Both the position numbers and the translations under genes were made by a program. The notes under the pieces are model-generated. The model did no database searches. It saw only the letters and a program-made list of their open reading frames with translations, and was not told the origin of the DNA. Shown here piece after piece: positions 25,801 to 34,200 of a stretch of DNA of 64,000 nt. Origin of the DNA: Xenorhabdus khoisanae (lineage in GTDB: Bacteria > Pseudomonadota > Gammaproteobacteria > Enterobacterales > Enterobacteriaceae); assembly GCF_001037465.1 (NCBI RefSeq), contig NZ_LFCV01000067.1, positions 1-64,000 on the forward strand, written 5' to 3'. How positions within the stretch are numbered: position 1 is the stretch's first letter; every line of letters begins with the position of its first letter.

Positions 25801-27831
25801 TCCGGTGGAGCCAGAGGTGTAGATCACATAAGCCAGATGGTGCGATGTCAGGCCCAATACTCGGGCATCCGGATTGTCTGCCGCTTGTTTTTGAATAAAT
25901 GGTTTTTGAATAAATGGTTTTTGAATGAACGGTTCTTGGTTATCGATGAATACCGTGGGTACGGTGCTCGTTAGTTTGTCTGAGAGTGTGGTTTGCGTCA
26001 GTATCACCACCGGAGCCGAGTCTTCAAGCATATACGCCAGTCGTTCAGCCGGATAAGCGGGATCAAGGGGGACATAGGCACCCCCAGACTTGAGAATAGC
26101 CAGCAAGCCTACCACCATGTCCAGATTACGTTCAGCACAAATCGCCACACGCTCATCCGGACGTACGCCTTGTGCAATCAAATGATAAGCCAGAAGATTA
26201 GCACGGTGATTCAGTTCGGCATAACTGAGTGATTTCTCTCCGCATACTATGGCGATGGCATTGGGCGTAAGCGCAGCTTGTGCCTCGAAGAGTTGATGAA
26301 TCAGGGCATCCTGTGGGAAATCTGCCTGAGTGTTGTTGAACTCTACCAGCAGTTGTTGTCGTTCCGAAGCCGGCAGTATCGGCAGGGTGGCAATGGATTG
26401 TGTTGCATCCGTCACCATCGCGACCAGCACTTGTTTCAAATAGCCGACCATGCGTTCAATAGTGGCAGAATCGAATAAATCAACGGCGTATTCCAGTTCA
26501 CCGAGCAAGCCAACCTCAGTTTCGGTCAGCGATAGCGTCAAATCAAAGTGGGTACTGTAGCGTATCTGTTCTGCGGGCGCGAGTTGCAGGCCAGATAGCG
26601 TTAGCGTTTTGGCGGGCGTGTTGTTTAAGGCCAGCATCACCTGAAAAACCGGGCTGTAGCTGAGGCTGCGTTCGGGTTGCAATGCTTCCACCACTTGCTC
26701 GAAGGGCAAATCCTGATGAGCATAAGCGGCAAGTGCCCGCTCGCGGACCTGCGTGAGCAAGTCGGCAACACTGGCGGTATCATTCAATGTGACACGCAAG
26801 GCCAGCGTATTAACAAAAAAACCCATCAATCCTTCAAGTTCTTGATTCGGACGGTTAGCGACCGGTGTACCAATCACAATATCGTCCTGACCGCTAAGCC
26901 GGGTAAGTACGATGCTCCAGGCCGACAGTATAGTCATAAACAAGGTAGTGTGATGGCGCTGCCCGAATAATTGAAGTGATTCCAGCAAGGCGGCATCGAA
27001 CTGAACGGGGACTTGGCCTGCGGTATAAGTCTGTATAGCCGGGCGTGGTCGGTCAGTCGGCAGATCCAACAAAGCGGGTGCACCTTTGAGTTGCCCACAC
27101 CAGAAATCACGTTGTTTAGTAAGGACATCACCTTGTAGCCAGTCACGCTGCCAGACAGCATAGTCGGCATACTGAATGGGCAGAGAGGGAAACGGATCAC
27201 CCTGATTGTCGAGAGCAGCCCGATAGAGACTACCCAGTTCGTGAACCAGCACACCAATAGACCAGCCATCAGAAATAATATGATGCTGCGTGATCAGTAA
27301 TACATGTTCTTCATCCGCCATTTGCAGCAAATGACCGCGGATCAGCGGGCCTTGAGTCAGGTCGAAAGGTTTCTGCGCCTCAAGGGAAGTCAGTTCGGCA
27401 AGGCGATGAGCCTGTGTTTCTGAATCCGATGAGCGCAGATCTTGACAGGATAACGCAAAGCCGACATCGGTAGGATCAATATGCTGGCAGGGCTGCCCCC
27501 CGATAAGCATAAAGCGGGTGCGAAGAATTTCGTGGCGGGCAATCAGGCGGCTGAGCGCGCCAGTCAGGGCATAATGATTAAGCTGCCCCGTCAGACGCAA
27601 CGCAACAGGGATATGATAGGCCAGACTGGCGGCCGGATCGAGTTGGTTAAGGAACCACAGACGCTGCTGGGAGAAGGACAATGGCAAGGGAAGATCACGG
27701 GCAACTTGCCTGATTGGTGGCCGTTTCTGATACGTTTGATTCTGATCCTTCTGAGTTTGTAGTTGTTCTTTAATTTTCTTTTTTAAAACGGCACGTTTCA
27801 GATTATCGAGATTCATGTTGGTCCTTATCAT
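12991..27831 (-). CDS. xabC: NRPS, modules 10-13 with tandem thioesterase (XabC-like)
   Basis: A 4946-residue synthetase that finishes and releases the peptide. Domain order is C-A-T, dual E/C-A-T, C-A-T, C-A-T, TE, TE. The four carrier-protein serines lie in GGHSL motifs. A-domain codes give Ala, beta-Ala, Pro and Val. Two alpha/beta-hydrolase thioesterases close the protein (serine motifs GWSIGG and GHSFGG). The first ATG overlaps the previous stop (ATGA). A second in-frame ATG, five codons on (MNLDNLKRAVLKKK), has AAGGA in front and is an equally good start. The N-terminal helix is almost the same as that of the preceding NRPS, as expected for a docking element. The 13-module total, three-synthetase layout and beta-Ala match the xenoamicin synthetase XabABC; the gene name is given on that basis. 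Confidence 0.9.
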   Translation of the reverse strand: MIRTNMNLDNLKRAVLKKKIKEQLQTQKDQNQTYQKRPPIRQVARDLPLPLSFSQQRLWFLNQLDPAASLAYHIPVALRLTGQLNHYALTGALSRLIARHEILRTRFMLIGGQPCQHIDPTDVGFALSCQDLRSSDSETQAHRLAELTSLEAQKPFDLTQGPLIRGHLLQMADEEHVLLITQHHIISDGWSIGVLVHELGSLYRAALDNQGDPFPSLPIQYADYAVWQRDWLQGDVLTKQRDFWCGQLKGAPALLDLPTDRPRPAIQTYTAGQVPVQFDAALLESLQLFGQRHHTTLFMTILSAWSIVLTRLSGQDDIVIGTPVANRPNQELEGLMGFFVNTLALRVTLNDTASVADLLTQVRERALAAYAHQDLPFEQVVEALQPERSLSYSPVFQVMLALNNTPAKTLTLSGLQLAPAEQIRYSTHFDLTLSLTETEVGLLGELEYAVDLFDSATIERMVGYLKQVLVAMVTDATQSIATLPILPASERQQLLVEFNNTQADFPQDALIHQLFEAQAALTPNAIAIVCGEKSLSYAELNHRANLLAYHLIAQGVRPDERVAICAERNLDMVVGLLAILKSGGAYVPLDPAYPAERLAYMLEDSAPVVILTQTTLSDKLTSTVPTVFIDNQEPFIQKPFIQKPFIQKQAADNPDARVLGLTSHHLAYVIYTSGSTGRPKGVAIAHRNTVNFLIWAQRTFSPEELANTLFATSLNFDLAVYECLAPLISGGTVHIVSDALSLITTGLTATKPSISLINTVPSAIAHLIDANAIPAVTKTINLAGEALKPHIVEQLFARSSVQNVCNLYGPSETTTYSTWTRMNRATGFGTHIGRPIANTRIYILDTYGQPVPLGVTGEIHIAGAGVARGYLNRPELTAERFLIDPFSSDPNARMYKTGDLGRWLPSGNIEYLGRNDFQVKLRGFRIELGEIEAQLMQCHGVREAVVVAREDISAEKTVGQKRLVAYLLAQDGVELVPAELRRQLSSHLAEYMLPSAFMVLDTFPLTPNGKLDRQALPAPDSSAMVARGYEAPTGELEIALARIWQDLLGLEQVGRHDHFFELGGHSLMIVSLIEQLHNLGWRLDVRSVFATPVLSELAQAILTYQNNTSAFVVPANLIREDGTTITPDMLPLVSLSQAEINAIIETIPGGVSNIQDIYPLAPLQEGILFHHLLQTQGDDYLLQSLLAFDTRERLDAFSGALQQIIDRHDILRTSAYWQALAQPVQVVWRHAPLCINVFTPVTVDDVPSQLCAHTDPRRNRLDLSRAPLFAVDIAHDPVQSEWLLSLRFHHLVSDHVTLELIFAEIAQVLQGNTAMLPAALPYRNFIAQTLSVPGTVHEDYFRTQLADVVEPTAPFGILKVHSDSSAINESRLPLNPALAKNIRAQARRLGVSPSVLFHVAWAQVLAHTSGHDDVVFGSVLLGRLQGISGVKRTLGMFINTLPMRISLTGRSVREVIQATYRNLTTLLEHEQAPLALAQRCSGVAQPMPLFSALLNYRHSQASETEAADTAWTGMRILAAEERTNYPITLSVDDLGLGFHLMAQTVPGIDPVRVTQYLTTAISGLIDALAHDPQQPILQVPILPAAEQQQLLVDFNATQTDFPQDVLIHQLFEIEAARHPTDIAMVCGEQLLSYEALNRRANRLAHHLIALGVRPDDRVAICVERSLEMVVGLLGILKAGGAYVPLDPAYPTERLAYMLEDSAPVVLLTQQAIQQTVGLNTTFIDLNTCIGPESTDSIPIVMLDPQEPFMETQPEHNPEVTDLTAHHLAYVVYTSGSTGVPKGVMSSHRALCNRLLWFVRDIATSSLTAALKTSISFVDSITETLGTLLAGGKLVVFNNHEVKDPVRFCEGLQHFDVNLLVVVPSLLKLLIRDRNDNSHYLKSIRTLICSGERLAPELARQVVAEYPWIRLLNFYGSSEINGDATWYEYSATPGIPEASVIGRPIANTQSYILDTHGQLVPFGVTGEIYIAGAGVARGYLNRPELTAERFFNDPFSANPDARMYKTGDLGRWLPDGNIEYLGRNDFQVKLRGFRIELGEIEAQLMRCHGVREAVVVVQEEIVVREEIIVREEDEPNQQRLVAYLRPQDGVELVPAELRQQLALHLAEYMLPSAFMMLEAFPLTPNGKLDRKALPAPDSSAVVTRSYAAPVGETETSLAQIWQDLLGLEQIGRNDHFFELGGHSLLAVQLVARIRQVLARELPLQKIFDRPILMALAHTITEAATTTQAIIPVADRSQPLPLSFAQQRLWFLGQLDPAASLAYHIPAALRLTGSLDRHALTTALDRLIARHEGLRTRFVSVEGQPCQHIDPADIGFSLFCHDLRQIAPDLHASRVAQLVDVEAQTPFDFVQGPLIRGQLLQLTDEEHVLLLTLHHIITDGWSIGVLVRELGAFYRAALDGHDAPLPPLPIQYADYAVWQRGWRQEATLTAQRNFWCTQLEGAPALLTLPADRPRPSVQTYVGGQVSFHLDATLLASLKGLGQRHNATLFMTVLSAWSIVLARLSGQDDIVIGTPVANRPHNELEGLIGFFVNTLALRVRFNNELSVADLLAQVREQALAAYAHQDLPFEQIVEALQPERSLSYSPIFQVMLTLNNTPAQRLVLPGLQLASIEQAHHGAYFDLTLSLTETESGLVGVLAYAADLFDFTTAERMTGYLANILAEMASDETKAIAALPMLPESEKQQLLVNFNATQTDRPQNTLVHSLFETQAARQPDATAVMFDDQTMSYGELNRRANRLAHHLIALGVRPDERVAICVERSPEMVVGLLAILKAGGAYVPLDPAYPTERLAYMLRDSAPVALLTQTTLADTLNHAVPAAGYTTVLLDAPQVCLSEQPTHNPDTQSLELASHHLAYVIYTSGSTGLPKGVEMPLAALSNLLQWHRQAPSHPAGTGKTLQFAALGFDVAFQEIFTTLCEGGGLVLINETMRREPQQLLRLIQQKRIDRIFLPYIALQHLAEAASNSDDDFSCLAHIITAGEQLRITPAIQRFLQRAGNCQLHNHYGPTESHVATSYILGKESDHWPTLPPIGRPIANAQIYILDQFGQPVPLGVTGEIHIAGAGVARGYLNRPELTASRFLSDPFSTIPDARMYKTGDLGRWLPDGNLEYLGRNDFQIKIRGFRIELGEIEAQLMRCHGVRDAVVLAREHEPDQKRLVAYLRPQEGVELVPAELRQQLTRHLAEYMLPSAFVMLAAFPLTPNGKLDRKALPAPDSSAVVTRGYAAPVGETETVLAQIWQALLGLERVGRHDHFFELGGHSLLAVQLVARIRQALARELPLQQLFAQPVLMDLAHTITDAAATTQAMIPVADRNQPLPLSFAQQRLWFLGQLDPAASLAYHLPSALRLTGSLNRQALTIAFDRLVARHESLRTRFVLVEGQPCQHIDPADIGFALSCHDLRQLDPALHTRHVTELADLEAKTPFDFAQGPLIRGQLLQLTDEEHVLLLTLHHIITDGWSIGVLVRELGIFYRAALYNHDDPLPPLSVQYADYAVWQHEQLQGAALAEQRDFWCTQLEGAPALLTLPADRPRPSVQTYVGDQVSFHLDATLLASLKGLGQRHNTTLFMTVLSAWSIVLARLSGQDDIVIGTPVANRPHHALEGIMGFFVNTLALRIKFHDGLSVADVLAQVREQALAAYAHQDLPFEQVVEALQPERSLSYSPIFQVMLALNNTPAQELALPELQFTPFEQMHHSTHFDLTLSLAETEAGLAGALAYAADLFDSTTVERMVGYLTNILTAMAADETQAIATLPMLPKSEQQQLLVDFNATQTHFPQDALIHQLFEAQAAQRPDAIAMMFGDQIISYGELNRRANRLAHHLIALGVRPDDRVAICLERSPEMIVGLLGILKAGGAYVPLDPAYPTERLVYMLKDAAPVVLLTQAAQSDRLHDTVSMLLLDAQDISLEGQPEHNPEARMLGLTSRHLAYVIYTSGSTGQPKGVMVEHRSVNRLVINNAYADIGVSDCVAHCANIAFDASTWEIWSALLNGGRLHVVSQSVLLDPVRFCDSLIKGQVTALWLTAGLFNEYLDMLTPLFGQLRYLLVGGDVLDPKKIQRVQLAESQPAHLINGYGPTETTTFAATYTIASPVNVTRSIPIGRPIANTQIYILDLYGQPVPLGVTGEIHIAGAGVARGYLNYPELTVERFLADPFSSDSDARMYKTGDLGRWLPDGNIEYLGRNDFQVKLRGFRIELGEIETRLTQCHGVREAVVIAREDAFYKKTSYEKTGYEKTGGQKRLVAYLLPQSGIKLVPAELRQQLTQHLAEYMIPSAFVTLEAFPLTSNGKLDRQALPAPDSSAIVVRGYAAPIGKTETTLAQIWQDLLGLERIGRYDHFFELGGHSLLAVQLLNRMREQDMEVPLTALFAHPTLCSLALAASEHLAAIPVSPFDANPVPLSPAGSLLPLFLVHETSGDPLVYSPLATLLPPELPVYALQALGIHTLEHPPVSIEELATSHIQAIRRLQPQGPYRLAGWSIGGLIAYEIAQQLTSDGETVEFLGLIDSYHHANNGSSEKSDELSMITDQPVDKEARQIEFIIDSLRTHESVKDEQVLAELYQFSKLEQVIDHCIAHQWLPANITREDVLIRLYTAELITQLGQDYIAPKSSLPIHLYTADELNNGDIWRGWHDISGQNSERHMIGGTHFSMMHPPLLNQIADSITEHVRAVPAFDPRVIIQLGSKSVSPLFCMPGAGASPSSLLELALSFPPSLPIYALQARGFTVEHNYPYTSVEGAARAYIQVIRETQPHGPYHLLGHSFGGWIAFEMALQLQAEGEQVSDLILIDTDEPDQQGSARKSTNYIETIMELIDIYDMILNQPLPLTRQDFDNLAPDEQIQFLHSALVKAGLFPVKTPISLLQGVIRVMQANLNTRYIPRTRYEGLVHLISAENGDTDERKTRETQWSTHVAKLNTMLAPGNHMTMLSTPQVEHWLTQLWQTLDYTNNPNSAFLFGKRKPY
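13875..14670 (-). other. First thioesterase domain (TE1), predicted cyclising release
   Basis: Begins around LLPLFLVHETSGDP. The nucleophile is in GWSIGGLIAYEIA (near 14425-14447), the Asp in LGLIDSYHH and the His in GGTHFSMMHPP. It probably transfers the Val13 carboxylate to an internal hydroxyl, most likely that of Thr6. The ring closure is inference. Confidence 0.85.
14715..17924 (-). other. Module 13: LCL-type C, A (Val), T
   Basis: The C domain has HHIITDG. A-domain residues at the ten Stachelhaus positions read D-A-W-W-L-G-G-T-F-K, close to known Val codes (D-A-F-W-I-G-G-T-F-K). The A domain is nearly the same as those of modules 3 and 7. Confidence 0.75.
15167..15196 (-). repeat. 15-bp tandem repeat x2 in module 13 A domain
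   Basis: TCATAACCTGTTTTC is followed by TCATAACTTGTTTTC. On the coding strand this gives the repeated peptide YEKTG/YEKTS in the loop after the A8 region, just before QKRLVAYL. Confidence 0.85.
17925..21134 (-). other. Module 12: LCL-type C, A (Pro), T
   Basis: The code reads D-V-Q-F-I-A-H-V-A-K, matching proline (D-V-Q-x-I-A-H-V-V-K) except at one position. The A domain closely resembles that of module 1, about 36 kb away, at both protein and DNA level. Confidence 0.85.
21135..24499 (-). other. Module 11: dual E/C, A (beta-Ala), T
   Basis: The A4 region reads SFVDSITETLG instead of the usual FDxxxWE. The lost Asp235 and an Asp at 236 are the hallmark of beta-amino acid activation. The full code V-D-T-V-I-S-F-G-D-K matches the beta-alanine pattern V-D-x-V-I-S-x-x-D-K. 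The C domain has HHLLQTQGD near its start and HHLVSDH later, the dual epimerisation/condensation signature, so residue 10 should be D. Confidence 0.85.
21620..21673 (-). repeat. 18-bp tandem repeat x3 in module 11 A domain
   Basis: Three near copies beginning TCTTCTCGGACAACTATT. The encoded peptide reads VVQEEIVVREEIIVREED, in the same A-subdomain loop as the repeats of modules 1, 7 and 13. Confidence 0.88.
24500..27831 (-). other. Module 10: LCL-type C, A (Ala), T
   Basis: The code reads D-L-Y-N-N-A-L-T-Y-K, within one residue of a known Ala code (D-L-F-N-N-A-L-T-Y-K). The C domain has HHIISDG. It is preceded by the N-terminal docking helix. Confidence 0.8.
25888..25932 (-). repeat. 15-bp tandem repeat x3 in module 10 A domain
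   Basis: The unit TTTTTGAATAAATGG occurs three times, the third with two changes. It encodes PFIQK three times in a loop before the IYTSGSTG core motif. Confidence 0.9.
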
Positions 27832-30800
27832 TTGTTACTGTCTCCACCTAACACCGACATCAGTTCTTCTGCTGACATTAAATCCAGCGTGTTCCGGAGC
27901 GATTCAATATCGTTTTTCCCTATAGCATCCATTTGAGCTGTAAAGATAATTCCGGCCTGTTCCACCAGTTTGGGGGAAAGAAATAACGAAGAAATAGGGA
28001 TATCAACCAGAAATTCGTCTTGTATGCGTGTTGCCAGTTGCACGATCATCAGTGAGTGACCGCCGAGTTCAAAAAAGTTATCGTGGCGTCCCACTCGTTC
28101 CAATCCCAGTAAGTCTTGCCAAATCTGAGCCAGAATGATTTCTTCTTCCTCGTTCGGCGCTTCATACTCGTGGGTTACGATGGCAGATAAATCGGGAAGA
28201 GGAAGCGCCTGACGGTCAAATTTGCCATTGGGCGTCAACGGAAAAGCGTCGAGCGTTACAAAAGCGCTGGGGAGCATATAGTCTGCAAGGTGCGAAGAGA
28301 GTTGTCGGCGCAGTTCAGCCGGAACCAGTTCAACGCCGGTCTGGGAACACAAATAAGCGACCAGCCGTTTTTGGTTCTGCTCATCTTCACGGATAAGGAC
28401 AATAGCTTCCTGTACGCCATGACATTGCCTCAACCTGGCTTCGATTTCCCCAAGTTCAATACGGAAACCCCGCAGTTTGATCTGAAAATCATTGCGACCG
28501 AGATATTCGATATTGCCATCGGAACGCCAACAACCAAGATCACCCGTTTTGTACATACGGGCATCAGGATCTGAGGAGAAAGGATCGGTAAGGAAGCGTT
28601 CAGCCGTCAGTTCAGGGCGGTTTAAATAACCCCGGGCAACGCCTGCACCGGCAATATAAATTTCACCGGCAACGCCGACAGGCACCGGCTGGCCTTGTTT
28701 GTCCAGAATATAGGTTTGGGTATTTGATATCGGGCGCCCGATAGGGATTTTTCTTTCACCTTCACCGTATTGCTCTGCTATGAAAGGTATTTCATAAAAA
28801 GGTATTTCATAAGCAGTGGCAAACGTGGTTGTCTCCGTTGGCCCATATACATGCAGTAAATGTTGTGGCGGATGTTCAGCCCTGAGGCGAAGGGCGGCAC
28901 GGGTATCCGTCTGTTCACCGCCGAAAAGCACATAACGCAAACCTGACAATGCAGGAGCAATTAAAGTCGCATATTGGTTAAACAGTGCCGTGGTGAGGAA
29001 CAGCGCACTGACTCCTTCCGATGACAGGCACTGACCAAAATTGGCGGGCTGGAGTAATTTTTTTTCCGGGATCAACAGAATACGGGCTCCGTGGACTAAA
29101 CCCGACCAGATTTCCCACGTCGCTGCATCAAATGACACATTGGCGCAATGGGCAATGCAGTCATCCGGCCCGATATCGGCAAAGCCATTATTAATGATCA
29201 GGCGGAGAACATTGCGGTGCTCAACCATTACCCCTTTCGGTTGTCCGGTTGAACCCGACGTATAAATCACGTAGGCCAAATGGCGTGATGTCAGCCCGGT
29301 TGCCTGCACATCCGGATTATTGACCGGGAATGATGCTTGGCTGTTGAGTTCATCAAACAGGATTGTCGGCAACGTGCTGGCGAGCTTATCGCGCCACTGG
29401 GTTTGGGTAAGTAAAGCCACCGGTGTGGCATCCTCAAGCATATAGTTCAGCCGTTCAGCCGGATAGGTGGGATCGAGTGGCAAATAAGCCCCGCCCGCCT
29501 TAAGAATAGCCAGCAAACCCACCACCATTTCCAGACTGCGCTCGAGGCAGATCGCAACGCGATCATCCGGACGCACACCCAGCGCAATCAAATGGTGCGC
29601 CAGACGATTGGCGCGTTGGTTCAGTTCGTCATAGCTCAGTGTCTGGCCTTCGCAGACCACGGCGGTGGCATGGGGGCGTTGTAATACCTGAGCCTCAAAA
29701 AGCGGGTGGATGAGGGCATCTTGCGGGAAGTCTCTCTGCGTGGCGTTGAAATCTACCAGCAATTGTTGCCGTTCTGTCTCTGGCAGGATCGGGATATTCA
29801 GAATCGATAGTTGCGGGTCATGAACCAAAGCCTCAATCAGCCCCCTAATCGCGGTTAGCAGATAATGGATGACACGGGACGGATCGATACTGGCTACCGT
29901 TTGGGTGCTTAAATGAAAACCAACACCCAAATCATCCACCGATAGGATAATCGGATAGTTAGTCCGTTCTTTGGTTGCGATGACGCGCATACCTGACCAA
30001 GTCGCATTAACCGCATTTTCTTCGCTGATTTGAGAATGGCGGTAATTGAGCAGGGTACTGAACAACGGCATGGGTTGCTCTACGCCACTACAGCTTTGTG
30101 CGAGCGTCAACGGGGCCTGTTCATGTTCCAGCAATGCCATCAAATTATGATAAGTGTCTCGCACAACATTCTGTACATTACGATCAGCAAGGGAAATGCG
30201 TATTGGCAACGTATTGATAAACATGCCCAGTATTTGGTTGGCCCCGGCGCCACCTTGTAAACGCCCCAGTAACACGGAGCCAAAAACGACATCATCACGA
30301 CCGCTGGTTTGTGCCAGCACCTGTGCCCAGGCAACATGGAACAGGACGCTTGGGCTGACTTTCAGGCGTCGGGCCTGGGCGCGAATGGAGTCTGCCAATA
30401 TCGGATCGAGAGGAAGGTGGGCTTCGGTAATCGATTCATCGTCGTCCGTTATATCGTTGCTCAGTGCTTGATTATTCGGTATTGAGAGCACACCAAATGG
30501 TGCCGTCGGCGCGTCAATATCGGCAAGCTGTGCACGGAAATAAGCTTCATGCTCTGTCGCTGGCACACTCAGGGTTTGGGCAATAAAATTACGATAGGGC
30601 AGCGCTGTGGGCAACGTGTCTGTATGCCCCTGTAATATGAGCGCAATTTCAGCAAAAATTAATTCCAGTGTCATATGGTCGCTGACCAAATGATGAAAAC
30701 GCAAGGCCAACAACCATTCATCCTGCACTGAATCATAAGCAATATCAGCCGCAAACAGGGGGGCCCGGTTCAGATTAATACGGTGCCGGAGTGGGTCGGT

Positions 30801-31214
30801 ATGAGTCCGTAGCTGCGCAGGAATATCGTTCTCTGTGGCAGGCGTAAAAACCTGAATGTCCAGCGGCGCCTGACGCCAAACCGCCTGAACGGGCTGTGCC
30901 AGTCCTTGCCAGTAAACCGCGGTGCGCAGAATATCGTGGCGGTCGATAACCTGCTGCAAGGCGGCTAAAAAGACATCAAGACGTTCGCGGTTATCGAAAG
31001 CCAGTAAACTTTGCAACAAATAAGTATCGCCTTGTGCCTGCATCAAATAGTGAAACAGAATACCTTCCTGTAACGGTGCCAGCGGATAAATATCCTGTAC
31101 ATTACTGGCTCCGCCGGGAATAGTTTCGATAATGGCATCAATCTGGGGTTGAGGCAGCGCAATCAGCGGCAACATATCAGGAACGATTGCAGTACAGCCC
31201 TCTGGAATGCGGTT
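27828..31214 (-). other. Module 9: dual E/C (variant motif), A (Ile), T
   Basis: The code D-A-W-F-L-G-V-T-F-K is close to a known Ile code (D-A-F-F-L-G-V-T-F-K). The dual E/C motif HH(I/L)xxxxGD is altered to HYLMQAQGD. The second motif, HHLVSDH, is intact. Confidence 0.75.
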
Positions 31215-34200
31215 AGGGGGCACGACAAAAGTGTCAGCGTCACGCTGGATAGTCAGTGCCATATCGGCGAGGATCGGTGTGGAGAACACATTACGGACAT
31301 CAAGTTGCCAGCCAATGTTACGCAATTCCTCGATCAGACTGACGATCATTAATGAATGACCGCCGAGTTCAAAGAAATGGTCGTAACGGCCAACGTGTTC
31401 AAGCCCCAATAAATTTTGCCAGATCTGCGCCAGAGCGATTTCTGTTTCACCCGTCGGTGATTCATAGTTGCGTACTATGAAAGCGGACGCATCAGGAGCG
31501 GGAAGAGCGTCACGATCGGTTTTACCGTTAGGGGTCAGAGGGAAAGCCTCAAGTATGATAAAAGCACTGGGCAGCATGTATTCAGCGAGATGTTGGGCAA
31601 GCTGCTGGCGCAGTTCGGCGGGAACCAATTCAACACCTGTCTGGGGCTGTACATAGGCAACCAAACGTTTTTGTCCCCCCGTTTGTTCATGACCTGCTTG
31701 TTCATAAAAAGCCTCTTCGCGAGCGAGAACCACCGCTTTTTGCACGCCATGGCATTGAGTGAGCTGAGCTTCAATTTCCCCCAGTTCAATGCGGAAGCCA
31801 CGAAGTTTGATCTGAAAGTCATTGCGACCGATATACTCGAGATTGCCGTCGGGCAGCCAGCGGCCCAGATCGCCGGTCTTGTACATGCGTGCATCCGGAT
31901 CGGAGGAGAACGGATCGGTTAAGAAGCGCTCGGCAGTGAGTTCAGGGCGGTTCAGATAACCACGTGCAACGCCCGCGCCAGCGACATAAATTTCACCTGT
32001 CACGCCAAGAGGAACGGGCTGACCATGTGAATCAAGGACATAAATCTGAGTATTAGAGATCGGTTGGCCGATGGGGATTTTTCTTTCCTCTTCTGCTATG
32101 AGAGGAATTTCATAGGTAGTGGCAAACGTGGTTGTCTCCGTTGGGCCATACATATGCAGTAAGTGTTTTGGTGGATGTTCCGCCCTGAGGCGGATGGCTG
32201 GACGGGTATCCGTCTGCTCACCACCGAAAAAGACATAACGCAAACTCGACAGAGCAGGTGCTATCAAATTCGCATATTGGTTAAACAGTGCCGTGGTAAG
32301 GAATAGCACACTGACACCTTCCGATGACAAATACTGACCAAAGAGAGTTGGCTGTAGTAAGGCTTTTTCCGGAATCAACAGAATTCGGGCACCATGGACT
32401 AAACCCGACCACACTTCCCAGACCGCCGCATCAAATGAAATATTGGCACAATGGGCAATACAGTCATCTGGCCCGATATCGGCAAAACCATTATTGATAA
32501 TCAGGCGAAGGACACTGCGATGCTCAACTATGACCCCTTTGGGCAATCCCGTTGAACCTGACGTGTAAATGATATATGCCCTATGGCGTGACGTCAGACC
32601 TAATGCCTGAGCGTCCGGATTGTGAACAGAGTCTGTTGTCAGATCCGCAAAAAGAACAGTATCTAAAAGCACAGTGGGCACAAAGTTGCCCAGCTTGCCG
32701 GCCCATTCAGTCTGGGTCAGTAAAGCCACGGGGGCTGCATCCTCAAGCATATAGGCCAGCCGCTCGGCGGGATAGTTGGGATCGAGCGGGACATAAGCTC
32801 CGCCGGCTTTAAGGATGGCAAGCAGACCCACCACCAACTCCAGACTGCGCTCAACACAGATTGCCACCGGATCATCGGGACGCACGCCTAACGCAATCAG
32901 ATGATGAGCCAGACGATTGGCGTGGCGGTTCAGTTCATCATAGCTCAGTGTCTGACCTTCACAGACCACCGCAGTGGCATTGGGGCTCTTTAATGCCTGA
33001 GCCTCAACTAGCTGGTGGATCAGCCTATTTTGCGGAAAATCCGTCTGAGTGGCATTGAAATCAACCAGCAGTTGGTGCCGTTCTGACGCTGGCAGCATTG
33101 GCAGAGTGGTAACGCTTTGTGTCTCATCAACTGCCATTGCCGTTAACACGTTCGTCAAATAGCCGACCATGCGCTCAACGGTGGTAAAGTCGAACAAATC
33201 AGCAGCATATTCCAGATCACCGATTAAGCCGATCTCAGTTTCGTTCAGTGATAGCGTTAAATCAAAATGTGCACCACGACGTTCCTGTTCAATCGGTGTG
33301 AGTTGCAAACCCGGTAATGTCAACTCTTGGCCCGGGGTGTTATTTAATGCCAGCATCACCTGAAAGATGGGGCTATAACTAAGACTGCGCTCAGGCTGTA
33401 GTGCTTCCACAACCTGCTCAAAAGGCAGGTCCTGATTGGCATAGGCGGCAAGCGCCCGCTCCCGAACCTGTGCAAGCAGCTCCGCCACACTGATGTCGTT
33501 ATTTAATGTGACACGTAAAGCCAGCGTGTTGACAAAGAAACCAATCAAGCCCTCAAGTTCATGATGAGGTCGGTTAGCGACTGGCGTACCAATCACAATA
33601 TCATCCTGACCACTAAGCCGGGCGAGTACGATACCCCAGGCAGTCAGCACGGTCATGAACAGAGTAGAGTTATGGCGCTGCCCAAGCCCCTTAAGTGATG
33701 CCAATAAAGTGGCATCAAGATGAAAGGAAACTTTGCCGCCGATATAGGTCTGGACTGCCGGGCGTGGGCGGTCAGCGGGAAGCGTTAATAAAGCCGGAGC
33801 ACCCTTGAGTTGATCACACCAGAAATCACGCTGTTCTGTGAGGGGAGTGCCTTGCAACCGGCTTCCTTGTAACTGTTTGTCTTGTAATTGATCGTGCTGC
33901 CAGACAGCATAGTCAGCATACTGAATGGGCAACGATGGTAAGGGCGCTTTGTGACCTTCAAGAGCGGCACGGTAGAAGGCACCCAGTTCCTGCACCAGAA
34001 TACCGATGGACCAGCCATCAGTGATAATGTGATGCAGGGTGAGCAGTAACACATGCTCTTCGTCGGTCAATTGCAGCAGTTGACCGCGAATAAGCGGACC
34101 CTGAGTAAAATCGAAGGGGGTCTGAGCCTCAGTATCAATGAGTTCGGTAATACGGTCAGTATGCAAGGCCGGGTCTGACTGACGCAGGTCATGGCAAGAC

